Shown piece after piece: positions 33,974 to 41,870 of a stretch of 64,000 bases of DNA. The notes under the pieces are model-generated. The model saw only the letters and a list, made by a program, of their open reading frames with translations, was not told where the DNA came from and searched no databases. A program made the translations under genes and the position numbers. The stretch is from JAJPHF01 sp035293805 (GTDB taxonomy: Bacteria; Chloroflexota; UBA6077; JAJPHF01). The DNA lies in contig DATGMD010000091.1 of NCBI GenBank assembly GCA_035293805.1, positions 6,166-70,165 on the forward strand. The letters are read 5' to 3'. Numbering within the stretch: the first letter of the stretch is position 1; every line of letters starts with the position of its first letter.

Positions 33974-34144
33974 CTAATCCCGGGGCAGCGGGCGATCTCG
34001 GCATCTCCTGACCCTGCGCTTTAGGATGGCCTCGGCGTCCGCAAGCACACGCCGAGCGCTTCGGTCCAGCTCCTCGTAGCGCTGATAGGCTTCCCACACC
34101 CGCCGCGCTTGTTCGCTGAGTCGGTCCCACACCAAATCGTCCAC
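33974..34144 (-). CDS. Small helical ORF between the duplicated tRNA-Arg ends
   Basis: A 56-codon frame starts at GTG 34144 with GGAG eight bases upstream and ends TAG at 33974. The product is almost wholly alpha-helical in style, with many Arg, Glu and Ala (VDDLVWDRLSEQARRVWE, then a Leu/Arg-rich helix) and a basic end. It could be a DNA-binding accessory protein of an integrated element, for example an excisionase-like or control protein, but no family is recognised. It is the only candidate gene inside the 423-bp interval. Confidence 0.45.
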   Translation of the reverse strand: MDDLVWDRLSEQARRVWEAYQRYEELDRSARRVLADAEAILKRRVRRCRDRPLPRD

Positions 34145-34207
34145 GGCACCGCTCCATGCGCGAAAGAGGTTCTGCGGGCTCGGCAGGAGTCATGTGCCGG
34201 GACATTT

Positions 34208-34224
34208 GGCACACCCTGGCACAC
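34208..34224 (+). repeat. Two direct GGCACAC motifs spaced ten bases
   Basis: GGCACAC occurs at 34208-34214 and 34218-34224, one helical turn apart. The same heptamer forms the palindrome at 33951-33970. They lie about 72 bases inside the tRNA-side repeat, like arm-type sites of an integrase. Confidence 0.5.
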
Positions 34225-34297
34225 AAAAAGCGCTGAGCGAGCCGAGACTGGCTGGTGTGATTCTTCAGATTCGGCGCCAGCATTGGGCTGGTGGGGG

Positions 34298-34370
34298 CAG
34301 GCCCGGAGGGATTCGAACCCCCGACCAGCGGATTAGAAGTCCGCCGCTCTATCCACTGAGCTACGGGCCC
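34298..34370 (-). tRNA. tRNA-Arg (anticodon TCT)
   Basis: The minus strand folds as acceptor GGGCCCG/CGGGCCT, D arm GCTC-AGTGGATA-GAGC, anticodon stem GCGGA/TCCGC with loop CTTCTAA, and T arm GGGGG-TTCGAAT-CCCTC. The anticodon TCT reads AGA. Its 3' end is repeated at 33873-33899. Confidence 0.94.
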
Positions 34371-34515
34371 AAGTGTGCTGACCGGAGTGTACCAGATCAA
34401 TACGGCCGCCGTAGGATGGCGAAACGGGAGGGAGGTGCCTGCGGCGGCGCGCAGGCCAGGGCCTGGACAGGTGCGACGCGCGGGCAAGCGCGCCGCGCCC
34501 GCCCAGCCGGCGCCG

Positions 34516-34752
34516 TCAGCGGGGCTGGCGGGGGGCGCCGCGCGTCACGAAGCCGATGGCGGCCACGCGCTGGTCACGCGTCCGATCCGGGGCCGCGCGC
34601 ATGAGGTTGCGGCTACCGCAGCGCGCGCAGCGAGCGAGCGCCCGCCCGGTCGCGCTGTCCGCGGCCGGGGCGACTTCGCGCAGCAGCGGGATGAGCAGGG
34701 CGCGGCCGCAATTCCCACAGCGGCCGGCCTCCGTGGCCTGCACTAGCGGCAT
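34516..34752 (-). CDS. 78-residue zinc-ribbon protein
   Basis: The product has CGNCGRALL near residue 12 and CARCGSRNLM near residue 42, two CxxC pairs that make a classic zinc ribbon, followed by a basic C-terminal tail. The start at 34752 is chosen because AAGGAG lies just upstream. A longer frame to 34833 with its own ATG is possible. It has no signal peptide. It looks like a nucleic-acid or protein-binding accessory factor, but no family is assigned. Confidence 0.65.
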   Translation of the reverse strand: MPLVQATEAGRCGNCGRALLIPLLREVAPAADSATGRALARCARCGSRNLMRAAPDRTRDQRVAAIGFVTRGAPRQPR

Positions 34753-35000
34753 GCGTGGCTCCTTGTCCGTGGGTGGTCCGCTTGGCGCGGGCCAGGCCGC
34801 CGGGCGGATTAGCTGGCAGACTATCCCAGACATCGCGGGCCCCTCCCTAGGGCAAGACCATAACAATGGCGCCACAGCTAGCCGGCCCATCGCACCGCAT
34901 TGAGCGCCGGCGCGCGGCCGCCCCGACCTCCCGACTCGCCACGGGGCGCGGTGGCGTATGATGGAGAGGGCCACGGCGTGGCCGTGGATAGGAGGGCGCG

Positions 35001-35984
35001 ATGCAGTACCGCAAGGCGGAAGCGAAGCAGGCCGCGCACGCGCAGTTCCGCGGCCTCTGGGCAGCCATCACCACGCCGTTCACACCCGACGGCGAGCTGG
35101 ATGAGGCGGGCCTGCGGCGGAACATGCGGCACTTCACGGACGTGCTGCACGTGGACGGCGTGTTCTGCACCGGCAACATGGGCGAGTTCTGGGCGCTCAC
35201 CACCGACGAGCGTCGCCGCTCCGTCGAGATCGTCGTCGAGGAGGCGCGCGGCAAGTGCCTCACCATCGCGCAGACGGCGCACCATGCGGCACACGAGACG
35301 GTGGCGCTGACACGCCACGCCCAGGAGGTGGGCGCGGACTACGTGGCGCTCATCAACCCCTATTATCCCGCGATGGACGAGGCGGCGATCTACGACTGGT
35401 TCGCGTTCGTCGCGGAGCGGGTCGACATCGGCATCTGGATGTTCGACTCGGAGTACTCGCCGTTCAGCATGTCGCCGGCGCTGATCGCGCGCGTGGCCCG
35501 GCTGGAGAACGTGTGCGGCATCAAGATCGGCGGCTCGCTCGACCACTACGCCGCGGTCGAGCGGCTCTGCGGCGATCAGATCGTGCTCAGTCACCCCTCC
35601 GAGCGCGCCTGGCTGTCGCTGATGCGCGACCACGGCCAGCGCGCCTACATGTCGTCGGCCACGCCGTACCTCTTCCAGACCGCGACCGAGCATCGCCTGC
35701 GCGACTACACCGAGCTGGGCCTGGCCGGCCGCTTCGAGGAAGCGGAGCGCATCGCCGCGGAGCTAGAGCCCTATCGCCAGCTGCAGGAGCGGTGGCTCGC
35801 GCGCTGGTGGCGCGAGGAGCGCATCATCCCCATCGCCTATCTGAAGGCCTGGACGGAGCTGCTGGGCCTGGCGGCGGGCCCCGTCCGGCTGCCGCTGCGC
35901 GAGATCCCCGCCGAGGAGCGGGCGGCCATGCAGGCGGACCTTGAACGCGTCGGCCTGCTGCGGCCCGCCGCCGCCCGCGCCTGA
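35001..35984 (+). CDS. Dihydrodipicolinate synthase/N-acetylneuraminate lyase family aldolase
   Basis: The 327-residue TIM-barrel protein has the family start (GLWAAITTPFTPDGELDE), the TGNMGEFWALTTDER motif in place of the usual TGExxxLT, INPYYPAMDE, and the Schiff-base Lys in GIKIGGSLDHY. The GNMGEFW variant and distance from dapF/dapL argue against a housekeeping DapA. Another pyruvate-dependent aldolase or hydrolase activity is more likely. GGAGGGCGCG lies before the ATG. It is a single-gene unit. Confidence 0.85.
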   Translation: MQYRKAEAKQAAHAQFRGLWAAITTPFTPDGELDEAGLRRNMRHFTDVLHVDGVFCTGNMGEFWALTTDERRRSVEIVVEEARGKCLTIAQTAHHAAHETVALTRHAQEVGADYVALINPYYPAMDEAAIYDWFAFVAERVDIGIWMFDSEYSPFSMSPALIARVARLENVCGIKIGGSLDHYAAVERLCGDQIVLSHPSERAWLSLMRDHGQRAYMSSATPYLFQTATEHRLRDYTELGLAGRFEEAERIAAELEPYRQLQERWLARWWREERIIPIAYLKAWTELLGLAAGPVRLPLREIPAEERAAMQADLERVGLLRPAAARA

Positions 35985-36088
35985 TCCGGCGGGTTGGGGG
36001 ACGCCATCGCCCGGCTCCATGCCCAGCAGCCCCGCGGCGGGGCCGCGGTCGCGCCGCCGAATGACTGCCCGATTGCGTTCGCCAGCTG

Positions 36089-36667
36089 CTAGCCGCGCTC
36101 GGTGGTCAGCTGGTCCACGCAACGGCGCAGCGCGTCCACGTGCTCGGCCGGCACTCGCTCGGCGTGCTCCAGGTCCACGCGGGCCTGGTCGTCGCGGAAC
36201 GGCCGCACGACGAGCACCGGCCGCGCGCTGTGATCGACGACCGCGGCGGCCACGCTGCCCCGGAAGATGCGCGCCAGCCCCGTCCGCCCGTGGCTGGCCA
36301 TCACGATCAGGACGATATCGCCCTCGCTCGCCCGCTCCACGATCACGTCGCCGGCGTTGCCGAGGCCCACCTCGGAATCGGCCGTGACGCCCGCGGCCCG
36401 CAGGCGCGCGACGTGGGTCGCCAGGGCGTCGCTGGCGGCCGCCTCCTCGGCTTCGAACACGTCGTAGCCGGGGCGCGGCGTCATCTCGTCCTCGAGCGGC
36501 GCCTCGATCGGCGCGCTGCCCGGCCGATGGTGGCGCACGGGATCGCCGGAGACGACGCGCAGGAGCACGACGCCCCAGCCCAGCGTCTTGGCGATGGCCT
36601 CGGCGTAGGGCAACGCCTCGTTCGCCAGCTCGGACCCGTCCAGGGGCACCAGTATGTTATCGGCCAT
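36089..36667 (-). CDS. Universal stress protein (UspA family)
   Basis: The 192-residue protein starts ILVPLDGSELANEALPYA. Its ATP-binding motif is MASHGRTGLARIFRGSVA, the form found in nucleotide-binding Usp proteins, and ARPVLVVRP closes the fold. An insertion of about 30 residues (near 45-75) and a 30-residue C-terminal extension make it longer than the minimal 140-residue domain. GGGGAGGAGG precedes the ATG at 36667. It lies 64 bases after the mutase catalytic subunit on the same strand and may be cotranscribed. Confidence 0.9.
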   Translation of the reverse strand: MADNILVPLDGSELANEALPYAEAIAKTLGWGVVLLRVVSGDPVRHHRPGSAPIEAPLEDEMTPRPGYDVFEAEEAAASDALATHVARLRAAGVTADSEVGLGNAGDVIVERASEGDIVLIVMASHGRTGLARIFRGSVAAAVVDHSARPVLVVRPFRDDQARVDLEHAERVPAEHVDALRRCVDQLTTERG

Positions 36668-36731
36668 CGCTCCTCCTCCCCGAGTGCCAGTCTGGGCACG
36701 ACGCGGCTCGCTGTCAGCCGCCTGCCCGGCG

Positions 36732-38399
36732 CTACAGGCCCGCCCCGCCGCTCGCCTCGCCAAACACGCGCCGCAGCGCGTCCGCGATCTCGCCCAGCGT
36801 GGCGCTCGCCTCGACGGCCCGCACGATGGGCGGCATGGTGTTCGCGCTGCCGGCCGCCGCCCGCTCCACCTCGGCTAGCGCTGCCGTCACCGCGGCCGTG
36901 TCCCGCCGCGCGCGCAGCGCGCGCAAGCGGGCGGCTTGCTGCTCGCGCACGGCCGGGTCGACCCGCAGGATGTCGGTCACCGGTGCCGACTCGCCGACGA
37001 ACCGATTCACGCCGACGATCACCCGCTCGCCCGCGTCCACCTCGCGCTGGTAGCGGTACGCGCTCTCGTGCAGCTCGCGCTGCACCCAGCCGCGCTCGAT
37101 GGCCGCCTGCGCGCCCCCCAGCGCGTCGATGCGGGCCAGGTACTCGCGCGCCTGGCGCTCCAGGTCGTCCGTCAGCCATTCCACGTAGTACGCCCCCGCG
37201 AGCGGATCGACGGTGTCGGCCACGCCGCTCTCGTACGCGATGATCTGCTGCGTGCGGAGCGCTGTCTCGGCGGCCGCCTCGGTAGGCAACGCCAGCGCCT
37301 CGTCGCGAGCGTTCACGTGCAGCGACTGCGTCCCTCCCAGCACCGCTGCCAGCGCCTGCACGGTCGTCCGTACGACGTTGTTCTCGATCTGCTGCGCGGT
37401 GAGCGTCACGCCCGCCGTCTGCGTGTGGAAGCGCAGGGTCCACGAGCGCGGGTCGCGGGCGCCGAACCGCTCGCGCATCAGCGACGCCCACAGCCGGCGC
37501 GCGGCGCGGAACTTCGCCACCTCCTCGAAGAGGTGGTTGTGGCTGTCGAAGAAGAACGCCAGCCGCGGCGCGAAGGCGTCCACGGCCAGCCCCGTGGCGC
37601 GCGCCGCCTCGACGTACGCCACGGCGTTGGCCAGCGTGAACGCTAGCTCCTGGGCGGCCGTCGCGCCGGCCTCGCGCATGTGGTAGCCGCTGATGCTGAT
37701 CGGGTTCCAGCTCGGCATCTCGGCCGCGCAGTAGGCGATCACGTCGGTCACCAGGCGTATGGACGGCCCGGGCGGGTAGATGTACGTGCCCCGCGCGGCG
37801 TACTCCTTCAGGATGTCGTTCTGCACGGTGCCCGCCAGCCGCCCCAGCGGTACGCCCTGCCGCTTGCCGACGGCCACGTAGAGGGCCAGCAGGATCGGCG
37901 CCGTGGCGTTGATCGTCATCGACGTGCTGACGCGGTCGAGCGGGATGGCATCGAGCAGCTGAGCCATGTCGTCGAGCGAGCAGATCGACACGCCCACTTT
38001 ACCGACCTCGCCTTCGGCGAGCGGATGGTCGGCGTCGTAGCCAAGCTGCGTCGGCAGGTCGAAGGCGACGCTGAGCCCCGTCTGACCCTGAGCCAGCAGG
38101 TAGCGATAGCGCCGGTTCGACTCCTCGGCCGAGGCGTAGCCAGCATACTGACGCATGGTCCACAGCCGGCCGCGGTACATCGTCGGCTGCACGCCGCGGG
38201 TGAAAGGATACTCGCCGGGGTAGCCAAGCCTGGCGTCGTAGTCGAAGTCGGGCAGGTCGTCGGGCGTGTAGAGCAGTGCGGCCGCGTGGCAGGTGCCCGT
38301 GGGCCGGCGCAGCGGGCCGCCAGCGGCCACGCGCTGCTCCCAGGCGGCGCGGCGGCCGCCGCGCCGCAGCGCGGCCAGGCGCTCGGTGCGCGCGCTCAC
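36732..38399 (-). CDS. Methylmalonyl-CoA mutase, catalytic subunit
   Basis: This subunit binds the acyl-CoA and catalyses the B12-dependent swap between methylmalonyl- and succinyl-CoA. At 555 residues it holds only the TIM-barrel part; the B12 domain is the separate gene at 44549-45040. The Tyr in PTMYRGRLWTMRQYAG and the Arg in PPGPSIRLVTD are those expected for methylmalonyl-CoA. Isobutyryl-CoA mutase has Phe and Gln there. FHTQTAGVTLTAQQ and NNVVRTTVQALAAVLGGTQS also fit. The GTG at 38399 is four bases after cinA ends. Confidence 0.93.
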   Translation of the reverse strand: MSARTERLAALRRGGRRAAWEQRVAAGGPLRRPTGTCHAAALLYTPDDLPDFDYDARLGYPGEYPFTRGVQPTMYRGRLWTMRQYAGYASAEESNRRYRYLLAQGQTGLSVAFDLPTQLGYDADHPLAEGEVGKVGVSICSLDDMAQLLDAIPLDRVSTSMTINATAPILLALYVAVGKRQGVPLGRLAGTVQNDILKEYAARGTYIYPPGPSIRLVTDVIAYCAAEMPSWNPISISGYHMREAGATAAQELAFTLANAVAYVEAARATGLAVDAFAPRLAFFFDSHNHLFEEVAKFRAARRLWASLMRERFGARDPRSWTLRFHTQTAGVTLTAQQIENNVVRTTVQALAAVLGGTQSLHVNARDEALALPTEAAAETALRTQQIIAYESGVADTVDPLAGAYYVEWLTDDLERQAREYLARIDALGGAQAAIERGWVQRELHESAYRYQREVDAGERVIVGVNRFVGESAPVTDILRVDPAVREQQAARLRALRARRDTAAVTAALAEVERAAAGSANTMPPIVRAVEASATLGEIADALRRVFGEASGGAGL

Positions 38400-38403
38400 G
38401 GCG

Positions 38404-39633
38404 TCATTCTCGCACGGCCCGCCACAGCAGGTTGAGCGCCGCGAGCACGGCGCGGCGCTTGTTCTCCCCCCGCGTCGTGTTCCACTTCTGGCGCTCGACC
38501 TCGGTGCGTCCCTGGTAGCTGAGCGCGACGAAGATGGTCCCCGGCGGCTGGCCCTCTAGCTCGCCCGGCCCCGCGACGCCCGTGGTCGCCAGCCCCGTAT
38601 CCGCGCCGAACTCGCGCGCCGCCGCCTCCGCCATCGCCCGTGCCGTCTCGGCGGCCACCGTGCCGTGCGCCGCGACGACCGCCGCCGGCACGCCGTGCGC
38701 CCGCTTCGCCTCGGCCGTGTAGGCGACCACGCCGCCGCGGAAGTACTCCGAGCTGCCCGGCGTGTCCGTGACGTAGCTCGCCAGCAGCCCGCCGGTGATC
38801 GACTCCATCGTCGCGAGCGAGAGCCGCCGCTCCCGCAGGTGCCGCCCTACCACCTCCGCCAGCGTCTCGTCGTCCACGCCGTACACGTAGTCGCCCGCCA
38901 GCGCCCGCACGCGCGGCTCGAATGCCGCCAGCGCCGCCTCGGCCTCGGCGCGGCTGTGCGCCTTCGCGGTCAGGCGCAGGTGGACGCCGTCCTGCTTGGC
39001 GTAGGTCGCCAGTGTCGGGTTGGTCGACGTGATGAGCGGCCGCACCAGGTCCTCGACGGCCGACTCGCCGATGCCGATGCACTTCAGCGTCCGGGACAGG
39101 ATGATGCCGCCCTCGGGCAGGCGCGCTTGCAGGCGCGGGACGGCCTGCTCCTCCCACATCTTGCGCATCTCGACGGGCACGCCCGGCATGGCGACGATGA
39201 TGCGGCCATCGCGCTCGACCCACCAGCCGGGCGCCGTGCCGATGGGGTTCGGCAGTGACTGCGCGGACGCGATGAGCGTGGCCTGCTTGATGTTGCGCTC
39301 GGGCATGGCCTGGCCGCGTCGCCCGAACCACGAGCGCAGGTGCTCGGCCAGGTCGGGCTGCACGATCATCTCCTCGCCCAGCAGCGCGGCAATGCCCTCC
39401 CGGGTGAGGTCGTCGTCCGTCGGGCCGAGGCCCCCGGTCATAACGATGAGGTCGGTGCGCTCCCAGGCGTGGCGCAGCTCGTCCGTGAGGCGGCCGAGGT
39501 TGTCGCCCACCGTGGCCTGCCAGTAGAGGTCGATGCCTAGGCCGGACAGGTACTGCGCCAGGTAGGCGGCGTTCGTGTCCACGATCTGGCCTAGAAGCAG
39601 CTCCGTGCCGACCGACATGATCTGCGCTCTCAC
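38404..39633 (-). CDS. cinA: CinA-family protein with NMN amidohydrolase domain
   Basis: The 409-residue protein has the N-terminal MoCF/COG1058 domain (IMSVGTELLLGQIVDTNAAY, VMTGGLGPTDDDLTREG). The C-terminal PncC-type nicotinamide-nucleotide amidohydrolase domain has ATMESITGGLLA and TTGVAGPG. It recycles pyridine nucleotides. The usual Cys in the ESCTGG motif is Ile here, while the catalytic Ser is retained. It is embedded between the BCCP gene and the mutase gene, with only four bases to the latter. Confidence 0.92.
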   Translation of the reverse strand: MRAQIMSVGTELLLGQIVDTNAAYLAQYLSGLGIDLYWQATVGDNLGRLTDELRHAWERTDLIVMTGGLGPTDDDLTREGIAALLGEEMIVQPDLAEHLRSWFGRRGQAMPERNIKQATLIASAQSLPNPIGTAPGWWVERDGRIIVAMPGVPVEMRKMWEEQAVPRLQARLPEGGIILSRTLKCIGIGESAVEDLVRPLITSTNPTLATYAKQDGVHLRLTAKAHSRAEAEAALAAFEPRVRALAGDYVYGVDDETLAEVVGRHLRERRLSLATMESITGGLLASYVTDTPGSSEYFRGGVVAYTAEAKRAHGVPAAVVAAHGTVAAETARAMAEAAAREFGADTGLATTGVAGPGELEGQPPGTIFVALSYQGRTEVERQKWNTTRGENKRRAVLAALNLLWRAVRE

Positions 39634-39740
39634 GCGGGCCTCCTGCGCGGGAGGTGAGCCTGGGCGGTTGCGGCCTGGGGCGGCGCGCTCGCCAGCATTC
39701 TACCCCGGATGCGCGGCCCGCGTGGTGCTCGCGGCGCCGG

Positions 39741-40271
39741 CTACTCGCCGCTCGGCGGTTCCAGGACCACGAGCAGCGCGCCGTGCTCCACGGTGTCGCC
39801 CTCGGCCACGCGCACGTCCGCCACCCGGCCCGGCCGCGGCGCGCGCAGCTCGTTCTCCATCTTCATCGCTTCGAGGATCGCCACCAGCGCGTTGCGCTCC
39901 ACCACGTCGCCCGGCGCCACGCGGACGGCGACGACGCGGCCGGGCATTGGCGCGCGCAGCTCGACACGCTCGGACTGCGCCGCGCGCCGCGGCAGGCTGG
40001 CCGCCAGCCGCAGCGCGCGCGCCTCCACCACCCGCGCCTCGGCCTGGTGCCCGTCGAGCGCCACCCACGTCGCGTCGGCCGCCTCCGCGAGCAGCACCTC
40101 GCGCGTCCGCTCGTCCACCGTGAGCGCCGCCGCGTGCGCCTCCCGCGCCTGCCAGGCCACCCGCTGCTCGTGGTCCCCCACCCGCGCCACCAGCCCATGC
40201 TCGGTCGGTTCCACCGTTACGTCGAACTCTTGCTCCCCGACCGTGACGCGATAGCTCACCGGCCCGCTCAC
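39741..40271 (-). CDS. Biotin carboxyl carrier protein of an acyl-CoA carboxylase
   Basis: The 176-residue protein carries the biotinylation motif EAMKMENE near residue 135, inside a normal biotinyl domain (APMPGRVVAVRVAPGDVVE and PRPGRVADVRVAEGDTVE). The N-terminal 90 residues form a BT-like linker domain. Its start overlaps the stop of the biotin carboxylase gene by four bases, so the two are coupled. Together with the carboxyltransferase at 41867 it makes a three-subunit acyl-CoA carboxylase. Confidence 0.9.
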   Translation of the reverse strand: MSGPVSYRVTVGEQEFDVTVEPTEHGLVARVGDHEQRVAWQAREAHAAALTVDERTREVLLAEAADATWVALDGHQAEARVVEARALRLAASLPRRAAQSERVELRAPMPGRVVAVRVAPGDVVERNALVAILEAMKMENELRAPRPGRVADVRVAEGDTVEHGALLVVLEPPSGE

Positions 40272-41773
40272 AGTAGCCCCCGGTTCGTCGCCGCGAGCCG
40301 GCCGCGCGCCGCCCAGCCGTCCCGGGCGCCGTCGTCGGGGCGCGGCGCGCGCGCGCGGTGGTAGCGCGCCAACGCGGCGGCGAGCGCCATGTCGCGGGCG
40401 ACGGCCTCGGGGATGATCTCGGGCGGCGGCCAGTGGCGCCCGACGAATCCCGTGTCGTGCCGCGCCTCTACGAATTCAGGGTGCGCCAGGACGTAGCGGT
40501 GGAAGCCAATCGTATTGCGCACACCCAGGTAGGCGCACTCCGCGAGCGCCCGTTGCATGCGCGCGATCGCCGCGGCGCGGTCGGCGTCCCAGGCGCAGAG
40601 CTTGGCGATCAGCGAGTCGTAGTACACCGGCACCACGTCGCCGGCCGCGTAGCCGGCGTCGAGCCGGACGCCCGGCCCCTCGGGCACGCGCACCGCCTGG
40701 AGCGGCCCGCTCGACGGCACGAAGCCGCCCAGCGCGTCCTCCGCGTAGATCCGGCACTCCAGCGCCGCGCCGCGGGACTGCACGTCCTCCTGGCGCCACG
40801 GCAGGCGCTCGCCGGCCGCGATGGCGATCTGCGCCTTCACGATGTCGATGCCGGTGCACAGCTCCGTCACCGGGTGCTCCACCTGGAGGCGGGCGTTCAC
40901 CTCCAGGAAGTAGTACGCCCCGTCCGGCGCCAGGATGAACTCGACCGTGCCGGCGTTCACGTACCCCGCGGCGCGGGCCGCCTGCACGGCCGCGTCGAGC
41001 AGGCCCGCGCGGGTGGCGGGCGCGAGGCCCGGCGCGGGCGACTCCTCGATCAGCTTCTGGTAGCGCCGCTGGATCGAGCAGTCGCGCTCGCCCAGCGCCA
41101 CCACGCTGCCGTGCCCGTCGGCCAGGATCTGCACTTCGACGTGGCGCGGCCGCTCGATCAGGCGCTCGACGTAGACGCTGGCGTCGCCGAAGGCGCCCAG
41201 CGCCTCGCTCTGCGCCCCGCGCAGCGCCTCGGCGAGCTGCGCCGGGTCGTCCACGCGCCGCATCCCCCGCCCGCCGCCGCCCGCGACGGCCTTGAGCGCG
41301 ATCGGATACCCCACCGCGTCGGCAGCGGCTCGGGCCTCGGCCGCGTCGGCCACCGGGTCCACGGTGCCGGGCACCGTGGGCACGCCGGCGGCGCGCATGG
41401 CCCGGCGGGCGTCGGTCTTGCGCCCGAGCGCGCGCATCGTCTCCGGCCGCGGGCCGATGAACACCAGCCCGGCCGCGGCGCAGGCCGCCGCGAAGTCGGC
41501 GTTCTCGGCCAGGAAGCCGTACCCCGGATGGACCGCCCGCGCGCCCGCCCGTCGGGCGACGGCGAGCAGCCGCTCGACGTTCAGGTAGCTCTCGCGGGCC
41601 GGCGCCGGCCCTAGGTAGTGCGCCTCGTCGGCCAGGCGAACGGGCAGGCTGTCCACGTCGGCGTCGCTGTACACGGCGACGCTGCGGATGCCCAGCTCGC
41701 GGCAGGCGCGGACGATGCGCACGGCGATCTCGCCGCGATTCGCCACGAGGATCTTCCGAAAGTTGTGAGCCAT
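40268..41773 (-). CDS. accC: Acyl-CoA carboxylase biotin carboxylase subunit
   Basis: The 501-residue ATP-grasp enzyme carboxylates biotin on the carrier protein. It has ILVANRGEIAVRIVRAC, the Gly-rich loop KAVAGGGGRGMRRV, the catalytic region EVNARLQVEHPVTE and the C-terminal biotin carboxylase domain. The N-terminus MAHNFRK is a few residues longer than usual. The ATG at 41773 is part of a GCTGATN heptamer array and has no ribosome-binding sequence. In this operon the substrate is probably propionyl-CoA. Confidence 0.93.
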   Translation of the reverse strand: MAHNFRKILVANRGEIAVRIVRACRELGIRSVAVYSDADVDSLPVRLADEAHYLGPAPARESYLNVERLLAVARRAGARAVHPGYGFLAENADFAAACAAAGLVFIGPRPETMRALGRKTDARRAMRAAGVPTVPGTVDPVADAAEARAAADAVGYPIALKAVAGGGGRGMRRVDDPAQLAEALRGAQSEALGAFGDASVYVERLIERPRHVEVQILADGHGSVVALGERDCSIQRRYQKLIEESPAPGLAPATRAGLLDAAVQAARAAGYVNAGTVEFILAPDGAYYFLEVNARLQVEHPVTELCTGIDIVKAQIAIAAGERLPWRQEDVQSRGAALECRIYAEDALGGFVPSSGPLQAVRVPEGPGVRLDAGYAAGDVVPVYYDSLIAKLCAWDADRAAAIARMQRALAECAYLGVRNTIGFHRYVLAHPEFVEARHDTGFVGRHWPPPEIIPEAVARDMALAAALARYHRARAPRPDDGARDGWAARGRLAATNRGLL

Positions 41774-41870
41774 CAGCGATCAGCCATCAGCTATCGGCGA
41801 GCAGGAGACAGTGCCAGCGCTCGCCGCCGGCTGACGGCTGACCGCTGACACCTGACCGCTGCCCGCTCAC
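41771..41870. repeat. Inverted pair of heptamer arrays at the carboxyltransferase/accC junction
   Basis: From 41771 to 41798 four plus-strand heptamers follow (N)ATCAGC, which is GCTGATN on the coding strand; the last one contains the accC start codon. From 41829 to 41870 six heptamers follow (S)GCTGAC, degrading into the stop codon of the upstream gene. The arrays face each other across 30 bases and could pair as an imperfect hairpin. Confidence 0.75.

Noticed and set aside
35001..35984. Assignment as the housekeeping dapA
   Set aside because: The usual TGExxxLT motif is replaced by TGNMGEFWALT and the gene is 8 kb from dapF/dapL as a single unit, so only the family name is supported.
41771..41870. 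A CRISPR array
   Set aside because: The units are only seven bases, without spacers, and no cas genes are near. The pattern is a tandem heptamer.
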